Assembly (NCBI GenBank): GCA_000488855.1
Contig: KI535279.1
Coordinates: forward strand, 1-64,000
Direction: 5' to 3'
DNA length: 64,000 nt
Origin: Eubacterium brachy ATCC 33089
GTDB taxonomy: Bacteria > Bacillota > Clostridia > Peptostreptococcales > Anaerovoracaceae
Shown here: positions 27,004-36,606 of the stretch, piece by piece
How positions within the stretch are numbered: position 1 is the first letter of the stretch
How the letters are laid out: the number at the start of each line of letters is the position of its first letter
Program-made: the position numbers and the translations under genes
The notes under the pieces: generated by a model
What the model was told of the DNA's origin: nothing
Database searches by the model: none
Seen by the model: the letters and a program-made list of their open reading frames with translations, nothing else

Positions 27004-28536
27004 TTGGATAAAATGAAAGTAGTGAAAGAACAGACGATAAAAACGAAAGACAAGAAGATGGAATCCACGCTTTTGATAGACGGTGTCATAGTGGGAATAT
27101 TAGCGGGATTTGTCGGAGTCGTGTACAGAATTCTCATAGATTACAGTGGAAAGACGACTGATTTTTTCGTGAGGAAAACCGAAGAAAGCTATTTATATAT
27201 ATTTGGATTGATCATATTGTTGACAGTGTTAGGACTCATGTCCAGTCGGATAATTTCAAAGGATAAGTATGTGGGAGGTAGCGGAATTCCTCAGGTTGCC
27301 GCAGAAGTAACCGGCAGAATAAAAACCAATCCTATAAGGATTCTGATTTTAAAATTGACAGGAGGAACGGTATCGGCTCTGGGAGGCTTGTCTTTAGGCC
27401 GTGAAGGTCCGTCAATTCAATTGGGAGCCATGAGCGGCAAACTTGTGGCGAGGCTTTTCAAGAGAACAAAGATAAGGGAGAACTACCTTATGACCAGCGG
27501 AGCCAGTGCAGGGTTGTCAGTGGCATTTCATGCCCCTTTGGCAGGAGTTCTGTTTTCCATGGAAGAAATTCATAAAAACGTCTCTAAAAAATTAATAATA
27601 TCGTGCTTTAGTGCAGCTGTAGTAGCTGATATAATAAGTCAGTTGATCTTCGGGTTCAAACCCGTGTTCTCATTTCCTGAAATAGAGAGAGTTTCCATCT
27701 CCACATATCCTTACATAGTGTTGCTGGGCATTGTACTGGGACTGTTCGGAACAGTCTACAACAAAGTGATGAAAGGTATGTTCGATCTTTATAAGAAGTT
27801 CAACGTATCCGTCAAAATAAGACCCTTCGTAGCGTATGCGGCATCAGGAATCATGTTTTTCGTATATCCACAGGTTCTGGGCAGCGGGCATAATCTTGTG
27901 GAAATGCTGCTGTACAGTAAATATACTATATATGGATTGGCGATATTGTTTTTTCTCAAGATGGGATTTTCACTGGTGTCGTTTACGTCAGGAGTGCCCG
28001 GAGGAATTTTTCTGCCGATTTTGGTCCAGGGGGCAATTTTGGGATGTCTGTTCGGAACGGTTTTAGGTGGAAACAATCTTGGTTTGTACGTTATAATATC
28101 CATGTCCGGTTACTTGACAGCCGTAGTTAGAAATCCCCTGACATCAGTGGTTTTAATCTTTGAAATGACCAGGAGTTTAAACGGATTTCTCCCCTTGGCT
28201 GTGACCTGTCTCGTATCGTATTTTACGGCGAACCTGATTGGAACAAAACCGGTATATGAATATCTGTTGGACAGAGTTTTGGACAAGGAGGACGACAGCA
28301 AAGAGCAGGCAGTGGAAGTTGAAATAGTCACTGTCGTGGAAGCCGGAAGTCCGGTTGTAGGCAAGAAGATCAGGGAGCTGAAATGGTTGGAAGGAAGCAT
28401 AATCGTGCAGATTGATCGCGGCGGCAAGTTGATGCTGCCAAAGGGAGATACGACTATAAGGCAAAATGATAAGTTGACACTTCACCTACCACCTGCAAAT
28501 GCCGACGAGATAATAAGCAGCATTGAAAAAATGTGA
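27004..28536 (+). CDS. ClC-family chloride/proton antiporter with C-terminal TrkA_C domain
   Basis: A 510-residue ClC transporter. The three ion-pathway signatures are present: GGSGIPQ (about 95-101), GREGPS (about 138-143, with the gating glutamate) and GVPGGIFLP (about 331-339). The intracellular proton-path glutamate region is MEEIHKN. The gating glutamate and this region suggest a Cl-/H+ antiporter rather than a channel. The last ~75 residues (VEIVTVVEAGSPVVGKKIRE onward) are a TrkA_C/RCK-type regulatory domain in place of CBS domains. The start may be TTG 27004 (AGAGG four to five bases upstream) or ATG 27013. The next gene starts close behind. Confidence 0.9.
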   Translation: MDKMKVVKEQTIKTKDKKMESTLLIDGVIVGILAGFVGVVYRILIDYSGKTTDFFVRKTEESYLYIFGLIILLTVLGLMSSRIISKDKYVGGSGIPQVAAEVTGRIKTNPIRILILKLTGGTVSALGGLSLGREGPSIQLGAMSGKLVARLFKRTKIRENYLMTSGASAGLSVAFHAPLAGVLFSMEEIHKNVSKKLIISCFSAAVVADIISQLIFGFKPVFSFPEIERVSISTYPYIVLLGIVLGLFGTVYNKVMKGMFDLYKKFNVSVKIRPFVAYAASGIMFFVYPQVLGSGHNLVEMLLYSKYTIYGLAILFFLKMGFSLVSFTSGVPGGIFLPILVQGAILGCLFGTVLGGNNLGLYVIISMSGYLTAVVRNPLTSVVLIFEMTRSLNGFLPLAVTCLVSYFTANLIGTKPVYEYLLDRVLDKEDDSKEQAVEVEIVTVVEAGSPVVGKKIRELKWLEGSIIVQIDRGGKLMLPKGDTTIRQNDKLTLHLPPANADEIISSIEKM

Positions 28537-28573
28537 TAGCAGATGTGATTTTATAGAGAAGAGGTTGGTGAAA

Positions 28574-29170
28574 GTGAGAAATATAGCCGGAAGAATAACA
28601 GGGTATAGCATTTTAAGGGTATTATTGATTGAAGTTGTCGTGTTTTTGGTTCGAGCATTGCCGATGTGGCTTACAGTGGCATCGGTGTTTTTGGTATTGA
28701 TCATCGTGTGGAACATATTGAAGTTTCAATTTATGTATTTATTTTTTCTCGCTGCCGCAGGTCTCATATTGATGGTGTTCATCGGCAACCGGCTGGCAAA
28801 GTACTCTCAGGATAAAATCATGTGGCTTAACGGAAAGCAATTTTTATGGTATATAGACGGAGAGTTATACTATTTGAAAACGTATACGGACAGGTTTCAC
28901 AAGGGGATCAACAGCGCAAAAATAGCCAGAATAGCGGGAGTGGAAAAGCGCTTTTTTTCATGGAGGTTAAATTGCGATTACATGGGACATATCGATGTAT
29001 ATGAAAGAGAATTGAACCTTGAAAGAGAAATAGATGATTTGATGAAATTAAAAGGCAGAAAACAAAATTCAAAATTAGTCAGAGGCAATATCGTAATAAA
29101 GCGATGCTATAGAAAATGCAGCGAGCAGAAGATAGAAGAAATATTCGAAAAGTTGAAAATTAAGGCGTAG
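28574..29170 (+). CDS. Membrane protein of unknown function
   Basis: A 198-residue protein with two or three N-terminal hydrophobic segments (about 10-75 in total) followed by a charged cytoplasmic domain of about 115 residues. The latter contains WLNGKQFLWYIDGELYYL, suggestive of a membrane-associated PH-like beta domain, but I do not recognise the family. Start GTG 28574 is preferred (GAGG nine bases upstream); GTG 28568 and TTG 28523 are in frame further upstream. It follows the ClC gene without a terminator, so the two may be co-transcribed. Confidence 0.6.
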   Translation: MRNIAGRITGYSILRVLLIEVVVFLVRALPMWLTVASVFLVLIIVWNILKFQFMYLFFLAAAGLILMVFIGNRLAKYSQDKIMWLNGKQFLWYIDGELYYLKTYTDRFHKGINSAKIARIAGVEKRFFSWRLNCDYMGHIDVYERELNLEREIDDLMKLKGRKQNSKLVRGNIVIKRCYRKCSEQKIEEIFEKLKIKA

Positions 29171-29259
29171 TAAAGAGAGTATTCATAGGCGTTCAGTTAT
29201 TCAATTTTTTTATATTGTTTAATTACGATTTTACGAGAACGTGAATTATATGAGCATCA

Positions 29260-29453
29260 ATGTATAAAATAAGAGAAAGAGAGCGTTTCAATCAAAGAAA
29301 AGCATCCATATAAAGAAGAACATTTTTGAAAACGAGCAGTTCTTCAACAGAGAGAAGTGTTTTGATAGAGAGCAGGGATTTGATAAAGAGCAGTGCTTCG
29401 ATAAAGATGAGAATTTTGATAAAAAAAGCGCTGTAGCAAAGAGGAGCGTATAG
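29260..29453 (+). pseudogene. Decayed small gene with an 18-bp tandem coding repeat
   Basis: ATG 29260 opens a frame reading MYKIRERERFNQRKASI and ends at TAA 29311. A different frame then continues to TAG 29451 and encodes five tandem hexapeptides (ENEQFF, NREKCF, DREQGF, DKEQCF, DKDENF) from 29328 to 29417. The ERERFNQRK of the first frame has the same charge and Phe pattern, so a frameshift near 29300-29325 probably split one gene. The second frame has no start codon. No ribosome binding site is obvious. Confidence 0.4.
29328..29417 (+). repeat. 18-bp tandem repeat, five units, coding pattern
   Basis: Five consecutive 18-bp units start at 29328, 29346, 29364, 29382 and 29400. Each reads roughly GAT-ARA-GAG-CAG-NNN-TTY. 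Many differences fall at synonymous or conservative positions (TTC/TTT, AAA/AGA, GAT/AAC), as expected of a repeat once under protein-level selection. Confidence 0.75.
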
Positions 29454-29855
29454 GATTCACCGAACGAGAGAAGTCGATATGAGATAAAAAATGTATCGCT
29501 TCCAGGAGAGAAGCATTCCGAAAAAAATGGGATGTTTTAAGAACAGACTTGGTACAGTTTTCAAAGAAAATCATCTACGTGAAGACAGCATGAAAGCAGC
29601 TGAAGTTCAGTCTGAAAAATCTCATGCGAAAAGTGAAAAACTTTCCCGTGTCTCCAACTGTAATGTATTGAAAAACAAAAGTAACTGGTATATAATATAA
29701 ATTCAAAAGATTAGAGAATTTTAAGAGAATTTCATCATAATTTTATGTTGTAATTCACGTTGAATTCACAAGGATATCTATCAAAATTTTCGGGTGTGAA
29801 ATTTTAGAGTGTGAGAAGCTTGAAAAGCTATCACAGAATATATTAAGGAGGAATT
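29454..29855 (+). other. Intergenic region before guaB
   Basis: A 69-codon frame (29491-29700) starting MYRFQERSIPKK lies here. It has the same basic and Phe-rich style as the decayed repeat gene just upstream but no clear ribosome binding site, so I leave it uncalled. No guanine riboswitch is seen before guaB; AAGGAGG at 29845 is the guaB ribosome binding site. Confidence 0.4.
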
Positions 29856-31367
29856 ATGGCACAGTATTTCAATGAACCGTCGAGAACTTTTAATGAGTAC
29901 CTACTGATTCCGGGTTACTCTTCTAAGGAGTGCAGAGTGGAGAACGTATCCCTGAGAACACCTCTCGTAAAGTTTAAAAAGGGAGAAGAACCTGCACTTT
30001 CAATGAACATTCCATTGGTTTCAGCAGTCATGCAGGCGGTTTCAGATGATAAAATGGCAGTGGCACTGGCAAAGGAAGGCGGCATATCGTTCATTTTCGG
30101 TTCGCAGCCAATTGAAAGCCAAGTGGAAATGATAAAAAGAGCCAAAGATACCAAAGCCGGATTTGTAACTTCCGATGCCAACATAAGACCGGATCAGACG
30201 CTGAAAGATTTACTTGAACTCAAGGAGAGAACCGGTCACAGCACAACAGCTGTAACAGAGGACGGGACAGCTGACGGAAAGCTGATTGGACTGGTAACTT
30301 CCAGAGATTACAGAGTCAGCAGGATGAGCCCGGATACAAAAATTGAAGAATTTATGACTCCTTTTGAGAAGTTGGTATATGCGGAATCTGGAGTTACTCT
30401 CAGCGAGGCGAACGATATTCTGTGGGATAACAAGTTAAATGCCTTGCCGATAGTGGATAAAAATCAGAGGTTAACCCATTTCGTGTTCAGGAAGGATTAC
30501 GACAGTCACAAGGCGAATCCGAATGAGCTTTTAGATCATCACAAAAGATATATTGTCGGTGCGGGGATCAACACGAGGGACTATGAAGAGAGGATTCCTG
30601 CCCTGGTGGAAGCCGGCGTCGATGTTATCTGCATAGATTCTTCGGAAGGATTTTCCGAGTGGCAGACGGACACTTTGAAATTCGTCAGAGAAAAATACGG
30701 CGATACCGTCAAAATAGGTGCGGGAAACGTAGTCGACGGCGATGGATTCAGGTATCTTGCAGAAGCCGGTGCGGACTTCATAAAAATCGGTATCGGTGGA
30801 GGTTCTATCTGCATAACCAGAGAGCAAAAGGGCATAGGCAGAGGTCAGGCTTCGGCGGTTCAAGATGTAGCGAAGGCTAGAAATAAGTACTTTGAAGAGA
30901 CCGGCATATACATTCCTATTTGCTCCGACGGCGGAATCGTTTACGATTACCATATGACCTTGGCTCTCGCCATGGGTGCGGACTTCATAATGCTGGGAAG
31001 GTACTTTGCGAGATTTGATGAAGCTCCCGGACAGAGAGTTAACCTGAACGGAAGCTATGTTAAAGAGTACTGGGGCGAGGGTTCAGCCCGTGCCAGAAAC
31101 TGGCAGAGATACGATATGGGCGGAGATAAGAAGTTGAGCTTTGAAGAAGGTGTCGATTCCTATGTTCCATATGCGGGAAAGCTGTCTGATAACGTTAGAC
31201 AATCTCTGCAAAAAGTGAAGTCTACCATGTGCAACTGCGGAATACTGACAATTCCTGAGCTGCAGAAGAACGCCAAGATGACTTTAGTTTCAGCGACTTC
31301 CATAGTAGAAGGCGGCGCTCACGACGTGATAACCAAGGAAACTACGGGCAGCGGTTCAAACAGATAA
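29856..31367 (+). CDS. guaB: Inosine-5'-monophosphate dehydrogenase
   Basis: GuaB oxidises IMP to XMP with NAD+, the committed step of guanine nucleotide synthesis. It is 503 residues: a TIM-barrel core interrupted by a tandem CBS regulatory pair at about 100-225 ([23 protein letters not shown]). The catalytic loop [13 protein letters not shown] holds Cys319, and the flap segment is [12 protein letters not shown]. Several segments, such as the [10 protein letters not shown]-terminus, resemble the longer type of the family. Strong AAGGAGG precedes the ATG. guaA follows after 213 bp with no visible terminator. Confidence 0.95.
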   Translation: MAQYFNEPSRTFNEYLLIPGYSSKECRVENVSLRTPLVKFKKGEEPALSMNIPLVSAVMQAVSDDKMAVALAKEGGISFIFGSQPIESQVEMIKRAKDTKAGFVTSDANIRPDQTLKDLLELKERTGHSTTAVTEDGTADGKLIGLVTSRDYRVSRMSPDTKIEEFMTPFEKLVYAESGVTLSEANDILWDNKLNALPIVDKNQRLTHFVFRKDYDSHKANPNELLDHHKRYIVGAGINTRDYEERIPALVEAGVDVICIDSSEGFSEWQTDTLKFVREKYGDTVKIGAGNVVDGDGFRYLAEAGADFIKIGIGGGSICITREQKGIGRGQASAVQDVAKARNKYFEETGIYIPICSDGGIVYDYHMTLALAMGADFIMLGRYFARFDEAPGQRVNLNGSYVKEYWGEGSARARNWQRYDMGGDKKLSFEEGVDSYVPYAGKLSDNVRQSLQKVKSTMCNCGILTIPELQKNAKMTLVSATSIVEGGAHDVITKETTGSGSNR

Positions 31368-31580
31368 GCTCGGTTGAAATCTGAATTTAGAGGATCGAAT
31401 GTTGAAATGCGACGGATTATGAGCTTTGCTGTAAAAGTCTGCTCTGAGTTTTGCGAATTGAATGTTGAAGTTCGGCTTAGCCATATGCAACATTGTCCGT
31501 TCGCCTATGGACAGATATCGGGCACATTGAACATTCGAATAGAAAATATTGAAATAAATTACAAATAGAGGAAACTTACC

Positions 31581-33125
31581 ATGATGAAACATGAGAAAAT
31601 TTTGGTAATGGATTTTGGGGGACAGTATGCTCAACTCATTGCGAGAAGAGTCAGAGAGCTGAATGTTTATGCGGAGATAAAACCCCATACGTTTACCGTG
31701 AAGGAAATTGAAGAGATGAATCCGAAGGGAATAATCTTTACAGGGGGACCAAACAGCGTCTATGGAGAATCAGCGCTCGCTTACGATGAAAAGCTGTTCC
31801 AACTGAACATCCCAATCTTGGGAATATGCTACGGAGCCCAGCTGATGGCCCACTCTCTGGGTGGAAAGGTTGAAACGGCACCGGTCAGCGAGTACGGAAA
31901 AACTGAAATAGACGTGGATAAAAATTCGTTTTTAATGGGCGAAGTTTCCGCCAAGACCATAATGTGGATGAGCCATACGGATTATATAGCACAGGTCCCA
32001 AGAGGATTTAAAAAAATTGCCGGCACTCCCGTGTGTCCGGTTGCGGCTATGGAAGATACGGAAAGGGGCTTTTACGCAACTCAGTTCCATCCGGAAGTAA
32101 TGCATTCCGTGGAAGGAATGAAAGTTTTCAAAAAGTTCGTAAAAGATGTTTGCAGGTGCAGCGGAGATTGGAGGATGGACTCCTTTGTGGAAGAATCCAT
32201 CAAAGAAATCAAGGCAAAGGTAGGCGATGGAAAGGTTTTGTGTGCCCTGTCAGGCGGTGTCGATTCATCGGTAGCTGCAGTTATGCTCAGCAAAGCTGTG
32301 GGCAAACAATTGACCTGTGTTTTCGTCGACCACGGTCTGCTGAGAAAAGACGAGGGAGACCAGGTTGAAGCGGTTTTCGGAGAAGCCGGTAAGTACGATT
32401 TAAACTTCATCAGAGTGAATGCCCAAGAGAGATTTTACGAAGCTCTAAAGGGAGTATCCGAACCTGAGAAAAAGAGAAAAATCATAGGTGAGCTTTTCAT
32501 CAGAGTCTTTGAAGAAGAGGCGAAGAAAATCGGAGCCGTCGACTTCCTCGTGCAGGGGACCATTTATCCCGATATCGTAGAAAGCGGTTCGGGACACAGC
32601 GCTACGATTAAGAGCCACCACAACGTAGGCGGCTTGCCGGAACACGTGGACTTCAAGGAAATCATCGAGCCGCTCAGAGACCTTTTCAAAGATGAAGTCA
32701 GAAAATCCGGTTTGGAACTTGGACTTCCTGAATACTTGGTGCTCAGACAACCTTTCCCGGGACCGGGATTGGCTGTGAGGATCATCGGAGAAGTTACACC
32801 TGAGAAAGTTAAAATCGTCCAGGAAGCCGATGCAATCTACCGCGAAGAAGTGGAAAAAGCAGGCATCTCAAGAGACATAGGTCAGTACTTTGCAGCCCTC
32901 ACAAATATGAGATCGGTAGGAGTAATGGGAGACTTTAGAACTTACGATTATGCTATCGCCCTGAGGGCAGTTCTAACCTCGGACTTCATGACAGCAGAAG
33001 CAGCACAGCTCCCCTGGGAAGTCCTGGAAGTCGCCACCCGCAGAATCGTCAACGAGGTGGACCATGTAAACCGCGTGCTGTATGACTGCACAGGCAAACC
33101 ACCGGGAACTATTGAGTTGGAATAG
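31581..33125 (+). CDS. guaA: GMP synthase (glutamine-hydrolysing)
   Basis: GuaA converts XMP to GMP using glutamine-derived ammonia. It is 514 residues. The N-terminal class I amidotransferase carries Cys83 in GICYGAQ and the His/Glu pair in QFHPEV. The ATP pyrophosphatase P-loop is SGGVDSS (about 222-228), and the C-terminal dimerisation domain ends in [17 protein letters not shown]. The last 15 bp of the gene are the integration target of the islands that follow: copies recur at 47944 and 61262. The reading frame is intact, so integration has not damaged the enzyme. Confidence 0.96.
   Translation: MMKHEKILVMDFGGQYAQLIARRVRELNVYAEIKPHTFTVKEIEEMNPKGIIFTGGPNSVYGESALAYDEKLFQLNIPILGICYGAQLMAHSLGGKVETAPVSEYGKTEIDVDKNSFLMGEVSAKTIMWMSHTDYIAQVPRGFKKIAGTPVCPVAAMEDTERGFYATQFHPEVMHSVEGMKVFKKFVKDVCRCSGDWRMDSFVEESIKEIKAKVGDGKVLCALSGGVDSSVAAVMLSKAVGKQLTCVFVDHGLLRKDEGDQVEAVFGEAGKYDLNFIRVNAQERFYEALKGVSEPEKKRKIIGELFIRVFEEEAKKIGAVDFLVQGTIYPDIVESGSGHSATIKSHHNVGGLPEHVDFKEIIEPLRDLFKDEVRKSGLELGLPEYLVLRQPFPGPGLAVRIIGEVTPEKVKIVQEADAIYREEVEKAGISRDIGQYFAALTNMRSVGVMGDFRTYDYAIALRAVLTSDFMTAEAAQLPWEVLEVATRRIVNEVDHVNRVLYDCTGKPPGTIELE
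33111..33125 (+). other. Left attachment site (attL) at the 3' end of guaA
   Basis: The last 15 bp of guaA (ATTGAGTTGGAATAG) recur with 13/15 identity at 47944-47958 and in a more divergent form at 61268-61282. The 3' end of guaA is a known hot spot for tyrosine-recombinase islands, whose core is GAGTGGGA-like. An integrase gene lies 2.4 kb inside. Confidence 0.72.
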
Positions 33126-33128
33126 TTA

Positions 33129-33163
33129 AAAACAGGCTGTAAAGCCTTATAAATAGCCGTTTT
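33129..33163 (+). terminator. Hairpin downstream of guaA
   Basis: AAAACAGGCT (33129-33138) pairs with AGCCGTTTT (33155-33163, one bulged base), giving a stem that ends in TTTTG. A related quasi-palindrome (AAAACGGCT ... AGCC) follows the second att site at about 47974-48002, as if part of the guaA flank had been duplicated with the target. Confidence 0.55.
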
Positions 33164-33170
33164 GTGAGTG

Positions 33171-33192
33171 TCGTGCTTGCAAAATGCTTGCA
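33171..33192 (+). repeat. 22-bp direct repeat near the left end of island 1
   Basis: TCGTGCTTGCAAAATGCTTG and the following CA match 47823-47844 with one mismatch. Each copy contains two TGCTTGCA units 11 bp apart. The location just inside both ends of island 1 suggests integrase arm-binding sites. Confidence 0.65.
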
Positions 33193-33210
33193 GATTTTAT
33201 TATTGCATAT

Positions 33211-33248
33211 AAAAACGCTAATCGGTATATATGGCTGATTAGCGTTTT
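33211..33248. terminator. Hairpin terminator between guaA/att and the HNH gene
   Basis: AAAACGCTAATC pairs with GATTAGCGTTTT around a 13-nt loop. It ends in T/A-rich tracts on both strands and lies between guaA and the convergent HNH gene. Confidence 0.75.
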
Positions 33249-33290
33249 GTTCATATAAAAAAATCCTTTTGAAAATATATTTATCAAGTT

Positions 33291-34499
33291 TTAATCAAGT
33301 CTACTCATCAGCATATTAAATTTCATGTGACCATAATGATCCAATTTTTTACCACTATTTATAATATTACAAATAGCATGTATATAATCTGAACCATCTG
33401 GTAAAAATCTCTTATATTTCTCGATTCTAACACAGTCATTTTCATAAATCGTATAAAATTGGAAAGAATTGAAAAATTCTGACATTCTTTCGATATCATT
33501 TGGAATTAAAAATTCATTTTTAAATTCAATAGAATCATAATGCTTATTAATCAGTTCCTCATACTTTTTTATATACGATTCTTTGCGAATTTGTTCATAG
33601 GCGATTTTGCCTATATGGTTAAATAGTGCATTGATCTTTTCATTCTCATCAAGGCAATTATAATTATGAAAATTTTTTAAGTTTTCTATTTGTTTAGTAA
33701 TATCAATTTTGTATTGTGTTTTAATAATATCCATATCCTTATAGTTTCTAGGTGTTAAATCATCTTTGAGTGTTTCATCTAGAGGCTCATTCATCTCTAC
33801 AACATTAGCATACGATTTATCTATATATTTGGTATACTTATCAGATAAAAGTACATAAAATTGAAAAGTGTTAAAAAGTTCGATATATGCATACAAATAT
33901 ATGCCGTTATTAAAAATTCGAACTACATGGTAAATTTTTTCTGTTTGGTATTTTTCCATTACATTGTCAAATAAGGATAGCGGAATAAATGGAATAACAA
34001 CAGGTTTTTCAACAAATTTTTTGGTAGTATTATTAAATACTTTTTCTAAACGGCTAACTGGTAAACCGCAGTGAATTGCGTAATTAAATGCTATTTTAGA
34101 AAAACCCATTTTAAATGCAATGTTATCAAGATCGAAATGATAATATAGTGTCTCAAATTTCCCTTTTTTATATTCTACATGTTGAGCATTTCTGTCTTCT
34201 AATTTAACTATCTTACTTCCTTTATATGTTGCAGTATACAAATTTCCCTCTTGATCACGCACAGTTCCAGTATAGATTGTTCCTTTTGTTTTTCTTGTCT
34301 TATGCATTTTGATCTTACTTACAATAGGTGCAAATATCTTAGTAAATGCTTTATCATTATTTGAACCACATGATTCATTACATGACTTACAGTATATTTC
34401 GTCATCTTCAAGACTTCCACCAATTGCATTATGGATAATATGCTCTTTAGACTTATTTTGAACACTTAATAGTTCTCCACAAATAACACATTTTTTCAT
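33291..34499 (-). CDS. HNH endonuclease-domain protein (HNH_5 type)
   Basis: A 402-residue protein. The N-terminal 55 residues form a zinc-supported HNH-type nuclease module: CVICG (4-8), KEHIIHNAIGG (18-28, catalytic His) and CKSCNESCG (37-45). This matches the HNH_5 family. The remaining ~345 residues are mixed charged and aromatic sequence I cannot assign; they may sense a target. It is convergent with guaA at the left edge of island 1 and is probably cargo. Stand-alone proteins of this type are common in mobile elements and defence islands, but the role is not established. Confidence 0.72.
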   Translation of the reverse strand: MKKCVICGELLSVQNKSKEHIIHNAIGGSLEDDEIYCKSCNESCGSNNDKAFTKIFAPIVSKIKMHKTRKTKGTIYTGTVRDQEGNLYTATYKGSKIVKLEDRNAQHVEYKKGKFETLYYHFDLDNIAFKMGFSKIAFNYAIHCGLPVSRLEKVFNNTTKKFVEKPVVIPFIPLSLFDNVMEKYQTEKIYHVVRIFNNGIYLYAYIELFNTFQFYVLLSDKYTKYIDKSYANVVEMNEPLDETLKDDLTPRNYKDMDIIKTQYKIDITKQIENLKNFHNYNCLDENEKINALFNHIGKIAYEQIRKESYIKKYEELINKHYDSIEFKNEFLIPNDIERMSEFFNSFQFYTIYENDCVRIEKYKRFLPDGSDYIHAICNIINSGKKLDHYGHMKFNMLMSRLD

Positions 34500-34570
34500 T
34501 ATTAATTACTCCAAATATTAATTGTTCTTAACTTATTACATAACTAACCCCAAAATTATCTAATTTATTC

Positions 34571-35170
34571 TTACAGTAAGTTATTCTCTTTCAAGTATTC
34601 AATTCTCTTCTTCAGAATCTCATCTCTTGAAAGTTCTTCAAACTCTTTCTGTGTTAGTGGCAGAGAATAGTATTCTACGGATTTATTTTTCATAGAATCA
34701 AACTGTTCTTTTGTAATAGAATAAGACTTCAAATCAAACAGATTATCAGACAGTTCTTTTAAGATATTACATACATCAGCATTAAAAGGATGCTCTTTGT
34801 CATTACCATAAAATACAAGCTTAGCATTCCATTTGTTTTCATCCGTTTCAATATCATTAGGGAACTTGTCTTCCACAATTATTTCAAATCCGATTTCTTT
34901 TTTCATTGCCAGTTCATACATAAACAATACAAAATCTCTCATGCTTGAAAGACCGAAAGTGCAGTTACTTCTTCCGGCAAGCCAATCTAAAGATACATTG
35001 CATTTATCGGCAATATCTATCAGCACATCAATTGTAGGATTGTTCTTTCCGTTTTCGTATGCAGACATTGACGGTTGCGGTATTCCTAAAAATTCTGCAA
35101 ACTCCTTTTGTGTTTTTTTATTTATAGAACGAAGATATTTCAAACGTTCCGATACAGTTTTATTATTCAT
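34571..35170 (-). CDS. XRE-family repressor of island 1
   Basis: A 199-residue DNA-binding regulator. The N-terminal helix-turn-helix is clear (TQKEFAEFLGIPQPSMSAYE at 21-40, then NGKNNPTIDVLIDIADKCNVSLDWLAGR). The C-terminal ~120 residues are a dimerisation or sensing region. It is divergent from the excisionase-integrase operon across a 160-bp AT-rich promoter region, the usual layout for the element's master repressor. Degenerate copies of its C-terminal coding region are found at 51210-51345 and 52100-52225 in island 2. Confidence 0.85.
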   Translation of the reverse strand: MNNKTVSERLKYLRSINKKTQKEFAEFLGIPQPSMSAYENGKNNPTIDVLIDIADKCNVSLDWLAGRSNCTFGLSSMRDFVLFMYELAMKKEIGFEIIVEDKFPNDIETDENKWNAKLVFYGNDKEHPFNADVCNILKELSDNLFDLKSYSITKEQFDSMKNKSVEYYSLPLTQKEFEELSRDEILKKRIEYLKENNLL

Positions 35171-35259
35171 ATTATAATCTCCTATATTTATTATATATTA
35201 TTATATCAAATCGTATACTAAAAATAAAGAGAAATTCTGATAAAAACTACAAATAGATA

Positions 35260-35288
35260 TTGACATATATTATATGAATTATTATACT
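35260..35288 (+). promoter_or_regulatory. Promoter of the excisionase-integrase operon
   Basis: TTGACA (35260-35265) and TATACT (35283-35288) are separated by 17 bp, about 43 bp before the excisionase ATG. On the opposite strand a TATAAT with 17-bp-spaced TTTATT serves the repressor, so the two promoters are back to back. Confidence 0.82.
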
Positions 35289-35331
35289 AATATATATCGC
35301 AAGTTCAAATAAACGAAGAAGGAGGAAAAAT

Positions 35332-35523
35332 ATGAGAAAGATGTATGTTGATGCTGATGAAGTCAGCAAAGATTGGGGAGTTTCCAAACCCAAAGCATAC
35401 AAAATGATAAAAGAATTAAATGAGAGAATGCTAAAAGACAATCCGAACCTGATAGTGATTGCAGGTAAGGTTAATCGAAAATTTTATGAAGAAAACTGTT
35501 ATGGACAAACGAAAGAAGTATAG
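35332..35523 (+). CDS. Excisionase-like small DNA-binding protein
   Basis: A 63-residue winged-helix protein (VDADEVSKDWGVSKPKAYKM, then IKELNERM... GKVNRKFYEENCYG). This layout is typical of short excisionase-type proteins that sit just before tyrosine integrases in small mobile elements. GAAGGAGG precedes the ATG. The integrase GTG follows 11 bp after its stop. A close relative is encoded at 49556-49750 in island 2. Confidence 0.8.
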   Translation: MRKMYVDADEVSKDWGVSKPKAYKMIKELNERMLKDNPNLIVIAGKVNRKFYEENCYGQTKEV

Positions 35524-35534
35524 GAGGTGATGAT

Positions 35535-36605
35535 GTGTCAGCCAGCAAGGATAAAGAAAGAGGTACATGGAAAATCTATTTAAGATATGTTGATTGGCAA
35601 GGGATGAAACAGATTCACACAAAGCGTGGATTTGCTACAAAGAGAGAGGCTTTGGAGTATGAACGAGAGTTTTTGGCAAGCAAGTCGAGAGATTTGAATA
35701 TGATTTTTGAGTCATTTGTTGAAATCTATTTGAATGATTTAAGACCGAGAATCAAATACAACACATACTTGACAAAGGTGCATATTATAGAAACAAAAAT
35801 AATCCCATACTTTGCCAAAAAATCTATAGCTGAAATAACGGCTCCGGATATTTTACAATGGCAAAATGAGTTACTCAAAAAGTCTGATGGTGAAAGTAAG
35901 TCATATTCTCAAACATATTTGAGAACGATTCAAAATCAACTAAATGCGATTCTTAACCATGCAAATAAATATTACGGATTAACAAGCAATCCCGCTCATA
36001 AAACAACTAAGATGGGAAAATCAAAGGCACAGGAAATGTTGTTTTGGACGAAAGAGGAGTATGAAAAATTTGCTGAAAGTATTAAAAGCAAGCCAGCTTC
36101 ATATTATGCCTTTGAGATTCTTTATTGGTGTGGCATTAGAGAGGGTGAATTGCTTGCACTTACAAAAGATGATTTTGACCTTGAGAAAAAAAGTCTAACT
36201 ATTAGCAAATCATTTCAAAGGTTAAAAGGAAAAGATTATATTACAAGTCCAAAGACAGAAAAAAGTAATAGAGTAATTCAACTACCACAATTTCTATGTG
36301 ATGAAATGTCTGATTTCTTCGGAATGTATTATCATCCGGATCCAAAGGCAAGGCTATTTACATTTACAAAATCATATTTACATCATGAAATGGATAGAGG
36401 CTGTAAATTATCAGGAGTAAAAAGAATCAGAGTTCATGATTTAAGACATTCTCATGTTGCTTACTTGATAGAGCAGGGTTTTTCTCCTGTGGTAATTGCA
36501 GAAAGATTAGGTCATGAAAGTATCTCAATAACCTTAAACTATGCACATTTATATCCGTCAAAGCAGTTGGAAATCATTGAAACGATAGAGAAAGAAAGGA
36601 ATTAA
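35535..36605 (+). CDS. Tyrosine-type site-specific integrase of island 1
   Basis: A 356-residue integrase with an arm-binding N-terminus (GTWKIYLRYVDWQGMKQIHT), a SAM-like core-binding domain (about 60-165) and a complete catalytic domain. The catalytic residues are visible: Arg202 in CGIREGELLAL, HDLRHSHVAYL at about 301, LGHESISITL and the nucleophilic Tyr in NYAHLY (about 335). The start is GTG 35535 behind AGGAGG. It should recombine the guaA 3' end (33111) with the site at 47944. Confidence 0.92.
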   Translation: MSASKDKERGTWKIYLRYVDWQGMKQIHTKRGFATKREALEYEREFLASKSRDLNMIFESFVEIYLNDLRPRIKYNTYLTKVHIIETKIIPYFAKKSIAEITAPDILQWQNELLKKSDGESKSYSQTYLRTIQNQLNAILNHANKYYGLTSNPAHKTTKMGKSKAQEMLFWTKEEYEKFAESIKSKPASYYAFEILYWCGIREGELLALTKDDFDLEKKSLTISKSFQRLKGKDYITSPKTEKSNRVIQLPQFLCDEMSDFFGMYYHPDPKARLFTFTKSYLHHEMDRGCKLSGVKRIRVHDLRHSHVAYLIEQGFSPVVIAERLGHESISITLNYAHLYPSKQLEIIETIEKERN

Positions 36606-36606
36606 A

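Noticed and set aside
29491-29700. 69-codon open frame starting MYRFQERSIPKK
   Set aside because: No clear ribosome binding site; composition resembles the decayed repeat next to it. Mentioned as context only.
29700-29855. Guanine riboswitch upstream of guaB
   Set aside because: No purine aptamer core or paired P1 was found in the leader.
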